Below are positions 1-6,362 of a DNA stretch of 6,362 bases, piece by piece. A program made the position numbers and the translations under genes. Below the pieces are notes generated by a model. It was not told the DNA's origin, did no database searches, and saw only the letters and a list, made by a program, of their open reading frames with translations. Source of the DNA: Candidatus Cloacimonadota bacterium (GTDB taxonomy: Bacteria > Cloacimonadota > Cloacimonadia > Cloacimonadales > TCS61); the NCBI GenBank assembly GCA_021108055.1, contig JAIORR010000293.1:1-6362 (forward strand), written 5' to 3'. Position 1 is the stretch's first letter; each line of letters starts with the position of its first letter.

Positions 1-246
1 TTCTTCGATGAAGACCTCCTTTCTGATGAAACAACTGTTATTTATCGTTTCGGATGTAAACCGGCAGGAGACGACCCAATCGATCCCACCCAGAGTGAAT
101 TCGATGAATATAACGGACAACCTGTTGCCTTGCTGAAAGATTATAATGGAGGTAAATGTTATATCTTTGGCTTTCCACTATCATTTATGGAAGTGGACAT
201 GGTAAAAACAATGCTGGCGCAGATACTTGAAGAAATAGAACAATAG
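1..246 (+). CDS. C-terminal end of a gene cut by the window edge; probably a secreted multidomain protein
   Basis: An open frame enters from the left edge and ends at TAG (244-246), leaving 81 visible residues. The N-terminus is outside the window, so length and domain order are unknown. The visible part reads as an alpha/beta segment. It is acidic, with the stretch CKPAGDDPIDPTQSEFDEYNG, then a hydrophobic strand in the motif GGKCYIFGFPLSFM, and it closes with an amphipathic helix rich in Leu and Glu. A late 'strand + GFPL-FM' followed by a terminal helix is what I would expect at the end of a glutamine-amidotransferase-like (ThuA-type) fold appended to large exported proteins of FCB bacteria; that is inference from pattern only. 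It has no membrane segment or sorting tail. Only 32 bases separate it from the next gene with no terminator between, so the two are probably co-transcribed. Coding is well supported; function is not. Confidence 0.72.
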   Translation, partial: FFDEDLLSDETTVIYRFGCKPAGDDPIDPTQSEFDEYNGQPVALLKDYNGGKCYIFGFPLSFMEVDMVKTMLAQILEEIEQ

Positions 247-265
247 AGAAAAGTGTTTAAATTAT

Positions 266-272
266 AAAGGAG
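266..272 (+). promoter_or_regulatory. Ribosome binding site of the lipoprotein gene
   Basis: AAAGGAG lies 6 bases upstream of the ATG at 279. This is a near-perfect Shine-Dalgarno match at normal spacing and fixes the start, which in turn places a clean signal peptide at the N-terminus. I see no convincing promoter in the short 247-278 gap, which agrees with read-through from the upstream gene. Confidence 0.88.
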
Positions 273-278
273 AAATTT

Positions 279-3200
279 ATGAAAAGTTCAATATTAACAA
301 ATTCTTTTATAGTGATTTTTATACTGTCACTATTGATTTTTATAGGATGTGAAGATAAAAAGACAACAAACGGTGAAGACCCTTTAGACCTGGATAATGT
401 AAATCCCTTTTTTATTGATTCATGGGACCTCTGGAAATTACAGCAAACACCAGCAACAGCAAAAAGCAGCGGAATATCCAAAAAATCTTCCCCTGCTGTT
501 ACTCAAAGAGATGATTCATTGAATCCTTTTCTTGTTGAAGAATTATATATGATCATCGAGAACCACCAGATAGTAATAGGTAGTAATACTTATAGTTCTT
601 CTGCTGATGATATTGAAAGCGTTCATATGGTAGATAACCAGATATGGACTATCGACTCGGAAGATAATGAAACCTATTTTTATGATTATTATTACAATGA
701 TAATACGGAAGCTCTTTGGCTTAGAGCTGAAGTAACAGCAGATACTCTGTATGCATTTGATCCAACCGATTCTCTCGGATATGATCTTGCAGATTTTATG
801 ATGTTCTTTAAAAGTAACAACGGACCGAAACTTGATTTAACCGAACCGGAAAACAATACCTCTATCGACGAATTAGAGCCGTTATTTATCTGGGAAAGTT
901 ATCCTTCATACGAGTATAATATACAGGTAAGAGAAGATACTCTATTCAGCGAAGAAGATAATTTTGTGATTAATGAAGTTGTTATAGATTCCATTAATCA
1001 ATATCAAACTCAACCCGGTGAACTGGAAAATTTTGGAAATTACTTCTGGAGAGTAAAGGGAGATAATTGCGACTGGAGTGATGTCTGGAGCTTTGGCATC
1101 AGCATTGTTGTTGAACTATTAAATCCTGCAGGTGGCTCTCATATAGGAATTAAACCAACTTTTGAATGGTCAGATTTTGATGGTGCAACTGAATATACTA
1201 TTCAAATTTCTGAAGATAATTATTTCCAAAATGAAGTGATTACAGCTACAATAGCAAACACATACTATGTTCATTCGGATACCTTACTGTCCGATAAAAA
1301 ATATTATTGGAGAGTTAAAGCAGATAATACTCAGAACAACTGGAGTGAAACATGGAATTTTTATACAGATGGTATTATTACACTGGTTGAACCGATAGAC
1401 GAAGAAACTGAAGTTGAAATTCCTGTTGTCTTTGAATGGGAAGAAATGGATAATACCTCTGTCTATACTCTCGAGGTGGCTACCGATATTGATTTTGAGA
1501 ACATCGTCATCAATGAAGAAGTTTCCGGGAACACATATACCGAATCCGGTGTGTTGGTCAATTGTAATACTCCTTATTACTGGAGAGTTAGTTCTGATAT
1601 GGCAATAGGTTCAAGTGAAATTTTTAGCTTCATTACAAATAATGCTCCTCTTTTGATCAATCCTGTAAATGATTCTACCGATGTTGGAGTTATTACAAAA
1701 TTTACCTGGGGTGTATATACTGATGCAGATGATTATCAGATCCAGGTAGATACAGATGTAAATTTCAGTGATCCGCTTGTTGATTCTTATATTTATTTTG
1801 TTGCCGGATCACCTAATGACACTATAAAGTGTGTTACTTCATCTCTTATCAGCATACATTCAGATCGCACATTAATAGACTTTATTCCACTCCTTGTAGA
1901 AGACTTTGAAGGAGATACGGAATATTTCTGGAGAGTTCAAAGAGACGGACTGGACTGGAGTGAACCATGGAGCTTTACAACAACTTCTCTTGGTGGACAA
2001 ACAACTCTTGCTCTTCCGGAAAATGGAGAAGAAAATGTCTGGCAGGTTCCTGAATTGGAATGGGGCAATTCTGCCAATACAACATACTATAGAGTAGAGG
2101 TTTGTGACGAATCGTCTTTCACGGATACTTTACAGGTAAATCACGTTACCGGAAGTATTTCATACACTATAAATGAAAACACTGAAATGCTGCTTGTGGG
2201 AGAAGAGTATTACTGGAGAGTCAGAAGTGATAATGGTAATTGGAGTGATACTTATTCATTTACTGTTCAAACAGGTATACCATACAATACATCAGTTTCT
2301 GTTAAACCGGAAACACCTCATAAAGTTGATCTAAGCTGGGCAATCGGTTATGGCTTTCATACTGCATTCATAATAGAAAGGTCTTTAGATGAATTTACCT
2401 GGGAAAATATTGGAAGTGTCCCTGAAAGTGGTGATTACATATTTGCTGATCTGGATAGAGATGAGAATACAACGTATTATTACAGGATCAGCACACAAAA
2501 TCCCGTAGGATATAGTGAGCCCACGAGTACTTTGGAAATAACAACTTTGAGCTTCTCTTTAACTAATCAACCGGAAATGATAAATGTCACACACGGCACA
2601 TTTAATATGGGAAGCAATGACGGCGAAGATGATGAACAACCTGTTCACGAAGTAGAATTAACTCATTCATTTGAACTTGGAAAATATGAAATTACAAATG
2701 AAGAATATTGTGAGATCCTTAACTGGGCACTTGGAAAAGGAAAAGTGAAAGGAGTATTTACTACAGCAAATGTTTCGGGTTATGCTCCGGATGCATTAAA
2801 TATCTCAAAGATCCTTGAAGATGCAACTCTTGGATACTGCCAGGTTGTTTTCAATAATTCTGAAAGCATATACAAAGTTGAATCCGGAATGGATAATTTA
2901 CCGATTACCGGTGTAACCTGGTTTGGTGGAGCAATGTATTGTAATTGGCTCAGTGATATAGATGGATTAACCACACTTTACTCGGGAACAATCCCATTAA
3001 ATTGTAATGTATATGGTGACGAAGGTTATCGCTTTCCTACAGAAGCCGAATGGGAGTTTTGTGCAAAAGGTGGTAATAGTAGTGGAGAATATATATACAG
3101 CGGAAGTAATACAGTTGGAGATGTTGCCTGGTATAATGGAAACACTACGGAAATCCAGCCTGTAGGTCAAAAAGCAGCTAATGAAATTAACACCTTTGAT

Positions 3201-3452
3201 ATGAGCGGTAACTTATGGGAATGGTGTAATGATGAATATGATGCAGATTATTATTCAACAAGTCCAGCCACAGACCCGACAGGGCCCGGAGGAAGCACTG
3301 GAAGTTATGACTATATGTTGATCCGAGGTGGAAGTTTTGAATTTGAAGAATATAACCTGAGAAATGCAAACAGAAGTAATTGTAAAGCTGATCTGAGTTA
3401 TGGCAGAGTGAACACCAGTATCGGTTTCAGGATACTAAAGAACAATCCGTAA
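279..3452 (+). CDS. Multidomain lipoprotein: fibronectin-like repeats plus C-terminal FGE-sulfatase (SUMF1-like) domain
   Basis: The protein has 1057 residues. Residues 1-23 form a lipoprotein signal peptide: Lys2, a hydrophobic core, then FIGC with the lipid-accepting Cys24. The mature protein should therefore be anchored in the envelope. The charged EDKK after the cysteine could favour surface display, as acidic tethers do in Bacteroidota (inference). Residues 25-186 match nothing I recognise. Residues 187-666 hold five degenerate beta-sandwich repeats, each marked by Y-[YF]-W-R-V. Residues 667-757 form a more canonical fibronectin type III domain with YYYRISTQNPVGYSEP. Residues 765-1055 form an FGE-sulfatase domain with a C-type-lectin-like fold: GTFNMGS (773-779), YEITNEEYC (803-811), YRFPTEAEWEF (917-927), MSGNLWEWCND (975-985), IRGGSF (1015-1020) and terminal IGFR. 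Human FGE has two active-site cysteines just after its GGS motif; here that stretch is FEFEEYNLRNANR, without either. Formylglycine synthesis is therefore unlikely and ligand binding is the better guess. Domain calls are firm; biological role and ligand are unknown. Confidence 0.92.
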   Translation: MKSSILTNSFIVIFILSLLIFIGCEDKKTTNGEDPLDLDNVNPFFIDSWDLWKLQQTPATAKSSGISKKSSPAVTQRDDSLNPFLVEELYMIIENHQIVIGSNTYSSSADDIESVHMVDNQIWTIDSEDNETYFYDYYYNDNTEALWLRAEVTADTLYAFDPTDSLGYDLADFMMFFKSNNGPKLDLTEPENNTSIDELEPLFIWESYPSYEYNIQVREDTLFSEEDNFVINEVVIDSINQYQTQPGELENFGNYFWRVKGDNCDWSDVWSFGISIVVELLNPAGGSHIGIKPTFEWSDFDGATEYTIQISEDNYFQNEVITATIANTYYVHSDTLLSDKKYYWRVKADNTQNNWSETWNFYTDGIITLVEPIDEETEVEIPVVFEWEEMDNTSVYTLEVATDIDFENIVINEEVSGNTYTESGVLVNCNTPYYWRVSSDMAIGSSEIFSFITNNAPLLINPVNDSTDVGVITKFTWGVYTDADDYQIQVDTDVNFSDPLVDSYIYFVAGSPNDTIKCVTSSLISIHSDRTLIDFIPLLVEDFEGDTEYFWRVQRDGLDWSEPWSFTTTSLGGQTTLALPENGEENVWQVPELEWGNSANTTYYRVEVCDESSFTDTLQVNHVTGSISYTINENTEMLLVGEEYYWRVRSDNGNWSDTYSFTVQTGIPYNTSVSVKPETPHKVDLSWAIGYGFHTAFIIERSLDEFTWENIGSVPESGDYIFADLDRDENTTYYYRISTQNPVGYSEPTSTLEITTLSFSLTNQPEMINVTHGTFNMGSNDGEDDEQPVHEVELTHSFELGKYEITNEEYCEILNWALGKGKVKGVFTTANVSGYAPDALNISKILEDATLGYCQVVFNNSESIYKVESGMDNLPITGVTWFGGAMYCNWLSDIDGLTTLYSGTIPLNCNVYGDEGYRFPTEAEWEFCAKGGNSSGEYIYSGSNTVGDVAWYNGNTTEIQPVGQKAANEINTFDMSGNLWEWCNDEYDADYYSTSPATDPTGPGGSTGSYDYMLIRGGSFEFEEYNLRNANRSNCKADLSYGRVNTSIGFRILKNNP
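837..2276 (+). repeat. Five degenerate fibronectin-like repeats inside the lipoprotein gene
   Basis: Five units of about 87-117 residues cover residues 187-276, 277-366, 367-453, 454-570 and 571-666. Each starts with a 'P-x-[ND]-G/D' type turn and an aromatic F-x-W strand, and ends with Y-[YF]-W-R-V, usually followed by D-N...W-S-[DE]-x-W-x-F. The octamer TGGAGAGT, encoding W-R-V, is identical in all five units, starting at 1047, 1308, 1581, 1929 and 2214. The intervals are 87, 91, 116 and 95 codons. Unit 4 carries an insertion of about 25 residues that includes IKCVTSSLISIHSDRT. Unit 3 lacks the W-S-D-x-W signature. The rest of the units has diverged, which fits old tandem duplication. Confidence 0.85.
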
Positions 3453-3472
3453 TTCAAGAATAAATGCATGAT

Positions 3473-3506
3473 AAAAGCACCCGGATATTTTCGGGTGCTT
3501 TTTTTT
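3473..3506. terminator. Rho-independent terminator shared by the two converging transcripts
   Basis: The left arm AAAAGCACCCG (3473-3483) pairs perfectly over 11 bp with the right arm CGGGTGCTTTT (3492-3502) around an 8-base loop (3484-3491). Further T residues to 3506 give a T-run of eight on the plus strand, so it is a strong terminator for the lipoprotein gene, 20 bases past its stop. Read on the minus strand, the same hairpin is followed by TTTTATCAT, a weaker but plausible T-tract, so it can also end the maf-amidohydrolase-ferredoxin transcript. The minus-strand stop codon (3505-3507) lies inside the T-run. Confidence 0.9.
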
Positions 3507-4260
3507 ATTTGAAAGTTAAACACTTTTCCTTTGGGCATACTTTTATACATTTTAAACAATGAATACAATTGGGATCGGTGATATCTTCGTATTTTAATAT
3601 ATCGATATTCATCGGACAATTTTTAGTACAAATACCACAATCGATACATACTTCCCAATTTCTATTGATAACATGTTTTTTAATGCCAAATATTTTTCCA
3701 GCAAACTGAAATATGTTCATCAAAGCAGCATAAGGACAAAGGTAACGACACCAGAATCTTTCAATAAAAAAACCACCAACAAAAATTATAATTAGTGTAA
3801 TTATTCCAAAAACAGGTATCGATTTTGGAAAAGAAACAGCCATCACCGGACAAAAAGGCATATAGAAATATTGTATTAAAAATAATGCCATTACAAATGT
3901 GATGATCAATATAATATATTTAATTACTCCCAATGTTCTGTGAAGTTTTATGGGAAGTTTAGTTTTTCTTTTTTTTGGATTAAGCTTAAAAAGGTATTCC
4001 TGAATAGTTCCTAAAAAGCAGATATAACCACAGAATTTCCTGCCAATAAAGATAGAACTAACTGCAATCAAAAGACCGATAACTGCCATCTGTATGTAAG
4101 CAAAATATCCACTGAAAGTCATTGCTCCAAAGCAGATGGCAGCATAAGGGCAAAATTGATGGCAAGTGTGAAATTTGTTAGGAATCAGGATCAGGATAAA
4201 TATGATCCAGAGCCCTATGAAAATATTCTGGATCAGTTTTCTCATTATAAATTTATTCAT
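3505..4260 (-). CDS. Membrane-bound NapH-like polyferredoxin with two [4Fe-4S] clusters
   Basis: Numbered from the Met at 4260, the protein has 251 residues. It has about four hydrophobic segments (roughly 8-26, 55-73, 113-132 and 148-166). Paired cysteine motifs sit near membrane boundaries: CHQFCP (33-38), CGYIC (77-81) and CRYLCPY (171-177), plus FCP (136-138). The repeated C-x3-C(P) pattern is typical of the NapH/NosR/CcoG-like family. The C-terminal end is a ferredoxin domain with two sets of four cysteines: 205, 208, 211, 215 and 232, 235, 238, 242. Each set should hold a [4Fe-4S] cluster on the cytoplasmic side. The family passes electrons between the quinone pool or soluble carriers and a partner enzyme, or serves cofactor assembly. 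No partner (NapG, NosZ, rnf, cytochrome oxidase) is present, so the specific role is open. I prefer the Met at 4260 because it has a Shine-Dalgarno sequence and sits one base past the amidohydrolase stop. An ATG at 4275 would add five residues. Confidence 0.92.
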   Translation of the reverse strand: MNKFIMRKLIQNIFIGLWIIFILILIPNKFHTCHQFCPYAAICFGAMTFSGYFAYIQMAVIGLLIAVSSIFIGRKFCGYICFLGTIQEYLFKLNPKKRKTKLPIKLHRTLGVIKYIILIITFVMALFLIQYFYMPFCPVMAVSFPKSIPVFGIITLIIIFVGGFFIERFWCRYLCPYAALMNIFQFAGKIFGIKKHVINRNWEVCIDCGICTKNCPMNIDILKYEDITDPNCIHCLKCIKVCPKEKCLTFK

Positions 4261-4261
4261 G

Positions 4262-5749
4262 CTAATTACCTTCATTTTGTATTTTGATACATCCCTTTTT
4301 TATTACAGCGGCTATCTTGATTTCTGCAATTGAATCAGATGTGAATATATCATTCTGCAAACAAACAAAATCTGCCTGCTTACCAACTTCCAAAGTCCCA
4401 AGTCGGTTTTCATCAAACGATAATTCAGCAGCATTTTTCGTATAAATTTCTACAGCCTGATAAGCACTTAATCTCTCATTTTTATTGTGAATTCGAGTAG
4501 CAGCATCAATTCCTTTCAAAGCATTCATTTTTGTTATATACCAGTCCGAACTTCCTGTCAGCAATATTCCCCGTTTATAAATCGAAGCCAATCTGTTGGT
4601 TCTTAAAGTACGTTCTTTTCCCAGCCTGTTTTCATATAATCCATTAGGATTTGCCCAGAGTCTGTCGAACATAGGCTGCATGATAACGCTTACTCTGGCG
4701 TTTTTTTCTCTATCCAGAATATCTTCCGTAGTAAGCTCATTGTGAATAATAGCATGCCTCAGATCTTTAGGCTTGTCTTTTTGAGCTTTCTCATAAATCG
4801 TCAGAATCTGGGAAATTGCAGCATCACCAATACAATGAACAGCAACTTGCAGATTATTCTTATGTGCGTTTTGAATGAAATTATTCCAGGATTTACTGCT
4901 TCGGTAAAGAGAACCATAATTACCTGGTTCATCACTGTAAGAGTCCAATACTGCTGCTGTATGTGAGCCAAAAGAACCATCTGCTAAAACGCACCCGCCA
5001 ATTCTTGGAGAACCTGCTTCCAATGCCTTTGCTACATCTGTGATTTGCGGATATAGTATAAATTCAACAGGGAATCGATGCAGGTTATTTCTTATAAGTT
5101 CGTAATGTTTTATATTTGAATGTCCATCACCTATCATTGTATGAATGGTGGTATGACCTTCTTTTAAGGCAATATTTGCTGCTTTCTGATATATCTCCAG
5201 AATGCTCTCATCATCAAAATTCCGGTGAAACCAGTTAACGGCTTTTCCGTTTTCTCTTTTGGAAAGATGTCCGTTAAAATTACCCGGAAGAGGTTTGTCC
5301 CAATCTATGGATTTAGCTGCTTTGATATTTATCACACTGGAATGACCGTCAATTCGTCTTAAAATTACAGGAGTATCCGGAAAAATTTTATCAAGCTCGG
5401 AAGCAGTAGGAAAGCGTTTCTCGTTCACCAGTCTTTCATCGAAATGAAAGGCAAATATTTTCCCGCTGACTGGTTTTGTTTCGGAAAGTATAGAGAAAAC
5501 ATCTTTCAAAGTAGCAGCTTTTTCCAAATCAGCTCCCAGGCTGTATAATCCACCTTCAAAAGAATGAGTATGAGTATCTATAAAACCAGGATAAACGAAG
5601 GAATCCCGCAGGTCTATCTTTTCTACATTGCTAATATCTGGTTCGGTTAAGAAAGTTTCTTTTATAATCCCATTATCAACAAGAGCTGCTGCGAAAGAAT
5701 CATTTTCCTGTTTCATCGAGTAAAATCTGGCATTGTAGAAAAGCTTCAT
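4262..5749 (-). CDS. YtcJ-like amidohydrolase family 3 metal-dependent hydrolase
   Basis: This 495-residue cytoplasmic enzyme has no signal peptide. It shows the amidohydrolase (TIM-barrel) layout. A short beta-sandwich N-terminus leads into YPGFIDTHTHSF, with the metal-binding H-x-H at His60 and His62. The family motif RRIDGHSSVIN follows at 131-141. LADGSFGSHTAA (255-266) is typical of the YtcJ branch. VAVHCIGDAA gives His305, RHAIIHNE gives His332/His336, and GSSDW gives the likely catalytic Asp401. The C-terminus returns to the beta-sandwich through LGTLEVGKQADFVCL. Relatives include N-substituted formamide deformylase and many proteins of unknown substrate. The reaction is probably hydrolysis of an amide or similar C-N bond, but the substrate cannot be read from sequence. 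At 495 residues it is somewhat shorter than the 530-550 I expect for the family, without a missing core motif. The start is set by an ATGA overlap with the maf stop; its own ribosome binding site (AAGAGA) is weak, suggesting translational coupling. Confidence 0.93.
   Translation of the reverse strand: MKLFYNARFYSMKQENDSFAAALVDNGIIKETFLTEPDISNVEKIDLRDSFVYPGFIDTHTHSFEGGLYSLGADLEKAATLKDVFSILSETKPVSGKIFAFHFDERLVNEKRFPTASELDKIFPDTPVILRRIDGHSSVINIKAAKSIDWDKPLPGNFNGHLSKRENGKAVNWFHRNFDDESILEIYQKAANIALKEGHTTIHTMIGDGHSNIKHYELIRNNLHRFPVEFILYPQITDVAKALEAGSPRIGGCVLADGSFGSHTAAVLDSYSDEPGNYGSLYRSSKSWNNFIQNAHKNNLQVAVHCIGDAAISQILTIYEKAQKDKPKDLRHAIIHNELTTEDILDREKNARVSVIMQPMFDRLWANPNGLYENRLGKERTLRTNRLASIYKRGILLTGSSDWYITKMNALKGIDAATRIHNKNERLSAYQAVEIYTKNAAELSFDENRLGTLEVGKQADFVCLQNDIFTSDSIAEIKIAAVIKKGCIKIQNEGN
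4268..4273 (-). promoter_or_regulatory. Ribosome binding site that decides the start of the ferredoxin gene
   Basis: On the minus strand the sequence reads GAAGGTAATTAGCATG. The GAAGG element lies 8 bases before the ATG at 4260, inside the last codons of the amidohydrolase gene, and the stop TAG (4264-4262) falls between them. The alternative ATG at 4275 overlaps this element and is preceded only by A-rich sequence without a close Shine-Dalgarno match. The arrangement fits translation re-initiation by ribosomes finishing the amidohydrolase. Confidence 0.6.
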
Positions 5750-6324
5750 AATATTCTCTTTAACATATTATAGAAAAGCGATACAGGAAACCCCATCACA
5801 TTAAAATAACATCCTGAGACACGTCTTATGAATTGGCTTCCATATCCCTGTATTCCATAAGCTCCAGCTTTATCCATGGATTCTTTTGTTTTGATGTATT
5901 CCTCGATCTCCAAGGCAGTTAGCGGATTGAATTCCACTCGAGTTTTTTCATAATCTGAAATCAGATTGTTCTTATATGCAATGGCGACACCGGTATATAC
6001 ATAATGACTGGCATCTGAAAGCTGAGTTAAGAATTCTGCTGCCTGATGAACATTACTTGGCTTGAATAAAACCTTTTTATCATGATAGACAATAGTATCG
6101 GCAGCTACAATCAGGTAATCATTATCTACTTTCTTCCGAATTTCTTTAGCTTTGTTTTCTGCATGAAATTTTACAAGTTTGATCGGGTTGTCATAAATAA
6201 TATCTTCATCGATGTGTGACGGCATCTGGAGTGCTTTTACTCCAATGAGCTTGAAAATCTCTTTGCGTCTGGGTGATGCCGAAGCAAGGATAACCTGTTT
6301 ATCTTTAAGAAAATTATGGATCAT
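5746..6324 (-). CDS. maf: Maf family nucleotide pyrophosphatase (probable dTTP/UTP type)
   Basis: The 192 residues match the usual length of Maf proteins. Diagnostic motifs appear in order: ILASASPRRKEI (12-23), the phosphate-binding signature; AADTIV (74-79) with the catalytic-type Asp76; KP at 88-89; VYTGVAI (109-115); DKAGAYGIQGYG (151-162); and GCYFNVMGFP (171-180). Maf enzymes split non-canonical or excess nucleoside triphosphates into monophosphate and pyrophosphate in the cytoplasm, and have been linked to septum formation arrest. The wording DKAGAYGIQG resembles the YhdE/Maf group acting on dTTP, UTP and modified pyrimidines, more than the YceF group, where DKAGGFGIEG-like sequence is usual; this subgroup call is inference. 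It is the first complete gene of the minus-strand unit. Its TGA stop overlaps the next start by four bases. Confidence 0.96.
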   Translation of the reverse strand: MIHNFLKDKQVILASASPRRKEIFKLIGVKALQMPSHIDEDIIYDNPIKLVKFHAENKAKEIRKKVDNDYLIVAADTIVYHDKKVLFKPSNVHQAAEFLTQLSDASHYVYTGVAIAYKNNLISDYEKTRVEFNPLTALEIEEYIKTKESMDKAGAYGIQGYGSQFIRRVSGCYFNVMGFPVSLFYNMLKRIL

Positions 6325-6334
6325 TGCTTTTTTA

Positions 6335-6340
6335 CTCCTC
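6335..6340 (-). promoter_or_regulatory. Ribosome binding site of maf
   Basis: GAGGAG on the minus strand lies 10 bases before the maf ATG at 6324. It is a strong match at slightly long spacing and supports this start, which also gives the usual short N-terminal lead before the SASPRR motif. The remaining 22 bases to the window edge show no clear promoter. They contain an in-frame-looking TAG (6353-6351) that could end an upstream gene, but only three codons are visible. Confidence 0.75.
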
Positions 6341-6362
6341 TTTATAAAACCTAAAGATTCTT

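Noticed and set aside
3318..3449. C-terminal FGE segment as the variable region of a diversity-generating retroelement
   Set aside because: The fold and the C-terminal RGGSF...GFR context match known retroelement targets, and the segment has five Asn AAC/AAT codons. There is no reverse transcriptase, no template repeat and no near-copy of this segment in the window, and the Asn codons are not unusually dense. A search of the flanking genome for an imperfect copy with A substitutions would settle it.
2571..3452. Active sulfatase-activating enzyme
   Set aside because: The cysteine pair required for formylglycine synthesis is absent from the expected place, no sulfatase gene is nearby, and the domain is on an envelope-anchored protein.
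3400..3452. Type IX secretion sorting domain at the end of the lipoprotein
   Set aside because: The protein ends six residues after the IGFR motif of the FGE domain, leaving no room for a C-terminal sorting domain; export is explained by the lipoprotein signal peptide.
4261..4275. ATG at 4275 as the start of the ferredoxin gene
   Set aside because: It overlaps the end of the amidohydrolase gene by 14 bases and has no close Shine-Dalgarno sequence, while the ATG at 4260 has GAAGG 8 bases upstream. It remains possible and changes only five residues.
4742..4966. Short open frame on the plus strand inside the amidohydrolase gene
   Set aside because: It is antisense to conserved, motif-bearing coding sequence (VAVHCIGDAA region), has no ribosome binding site and a composition unlike a real protein. 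The other short frames opposite or inside the lipoprotein and ferredoxin genes were rejected for the same reasons.
6351..6362. End of a further upstream minus-strand gene (codons AAG AAT CTT then TAG)
   Set aside because: Only three codons are visible before the window edge, which is too little to call a gene.

Overview
The window is an A+T-rich, densely coded bacterial segment. Two transcription units converge on one shared hairpin terminator. The genetic code is standard: TAA, TAG and TGA all end genes, and the TGA of maf lies in a start/stop overlap. The large left-hand gene combines a signal peptide with a lipobox, repeated fibronectin-like modules of the 'YYWRV...W-S-D...W-F' type, and a C-terminal formylglycine-generating-enzyme-like (FGE-sulfatase) module. 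I associate this architecture with the FCB group, especially Cloacimonadota-type or related uncultured lineages. This placement is inferred from architecture and base composition and has not been tested by a search.

Left part, plus strand (1-3506): the window opens inside a gene of which only the last 81 codons are visible. After 32 bases and a strong ribosome binding site comes a 1057-residue multidomain lipoprotein. Its order is signal peptide, an N-terminal region of unknown fold, five degenerate beta-sandwich repeats, one more canonical fibronectin type III domain, and an FGE-sulfatase domain without the catalytic cysteine pair. It is probably an anchored envelope or surface protein that binds a ligand, not an enzyme. 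A strong hairpin with a T-tract follows.

Right part, minus strand (6324 down to 3505): three tightly packed genes read toward the same terminator. They are maf (nucleotide pyrophosphatase, house-cleaning), a YtcJ-like amidohydrolase family 3 enzyme, and a membrane-bound NapH-like protein with two [4Fe-4S] ferredoxin clusters. maf and the amidohydrolase overlap by ATGA. The amidohydrolase stop codon is one base from the preferred start of the ferredoxin gene. They are almost certainly one transcript, but their biochemistry does not form an obvious pathway, so the grouping may be for convenience only.

I see no tRNA, rRNA, CRISPR array, insertion sequence, phage gene or attachment site. No stretch over 300 bases lacks a gene. 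The most interesting element is the repeat-rich, cysteine-pair-lacking FGE lipoprotein. I found no convincing evidence of an entirely new system.
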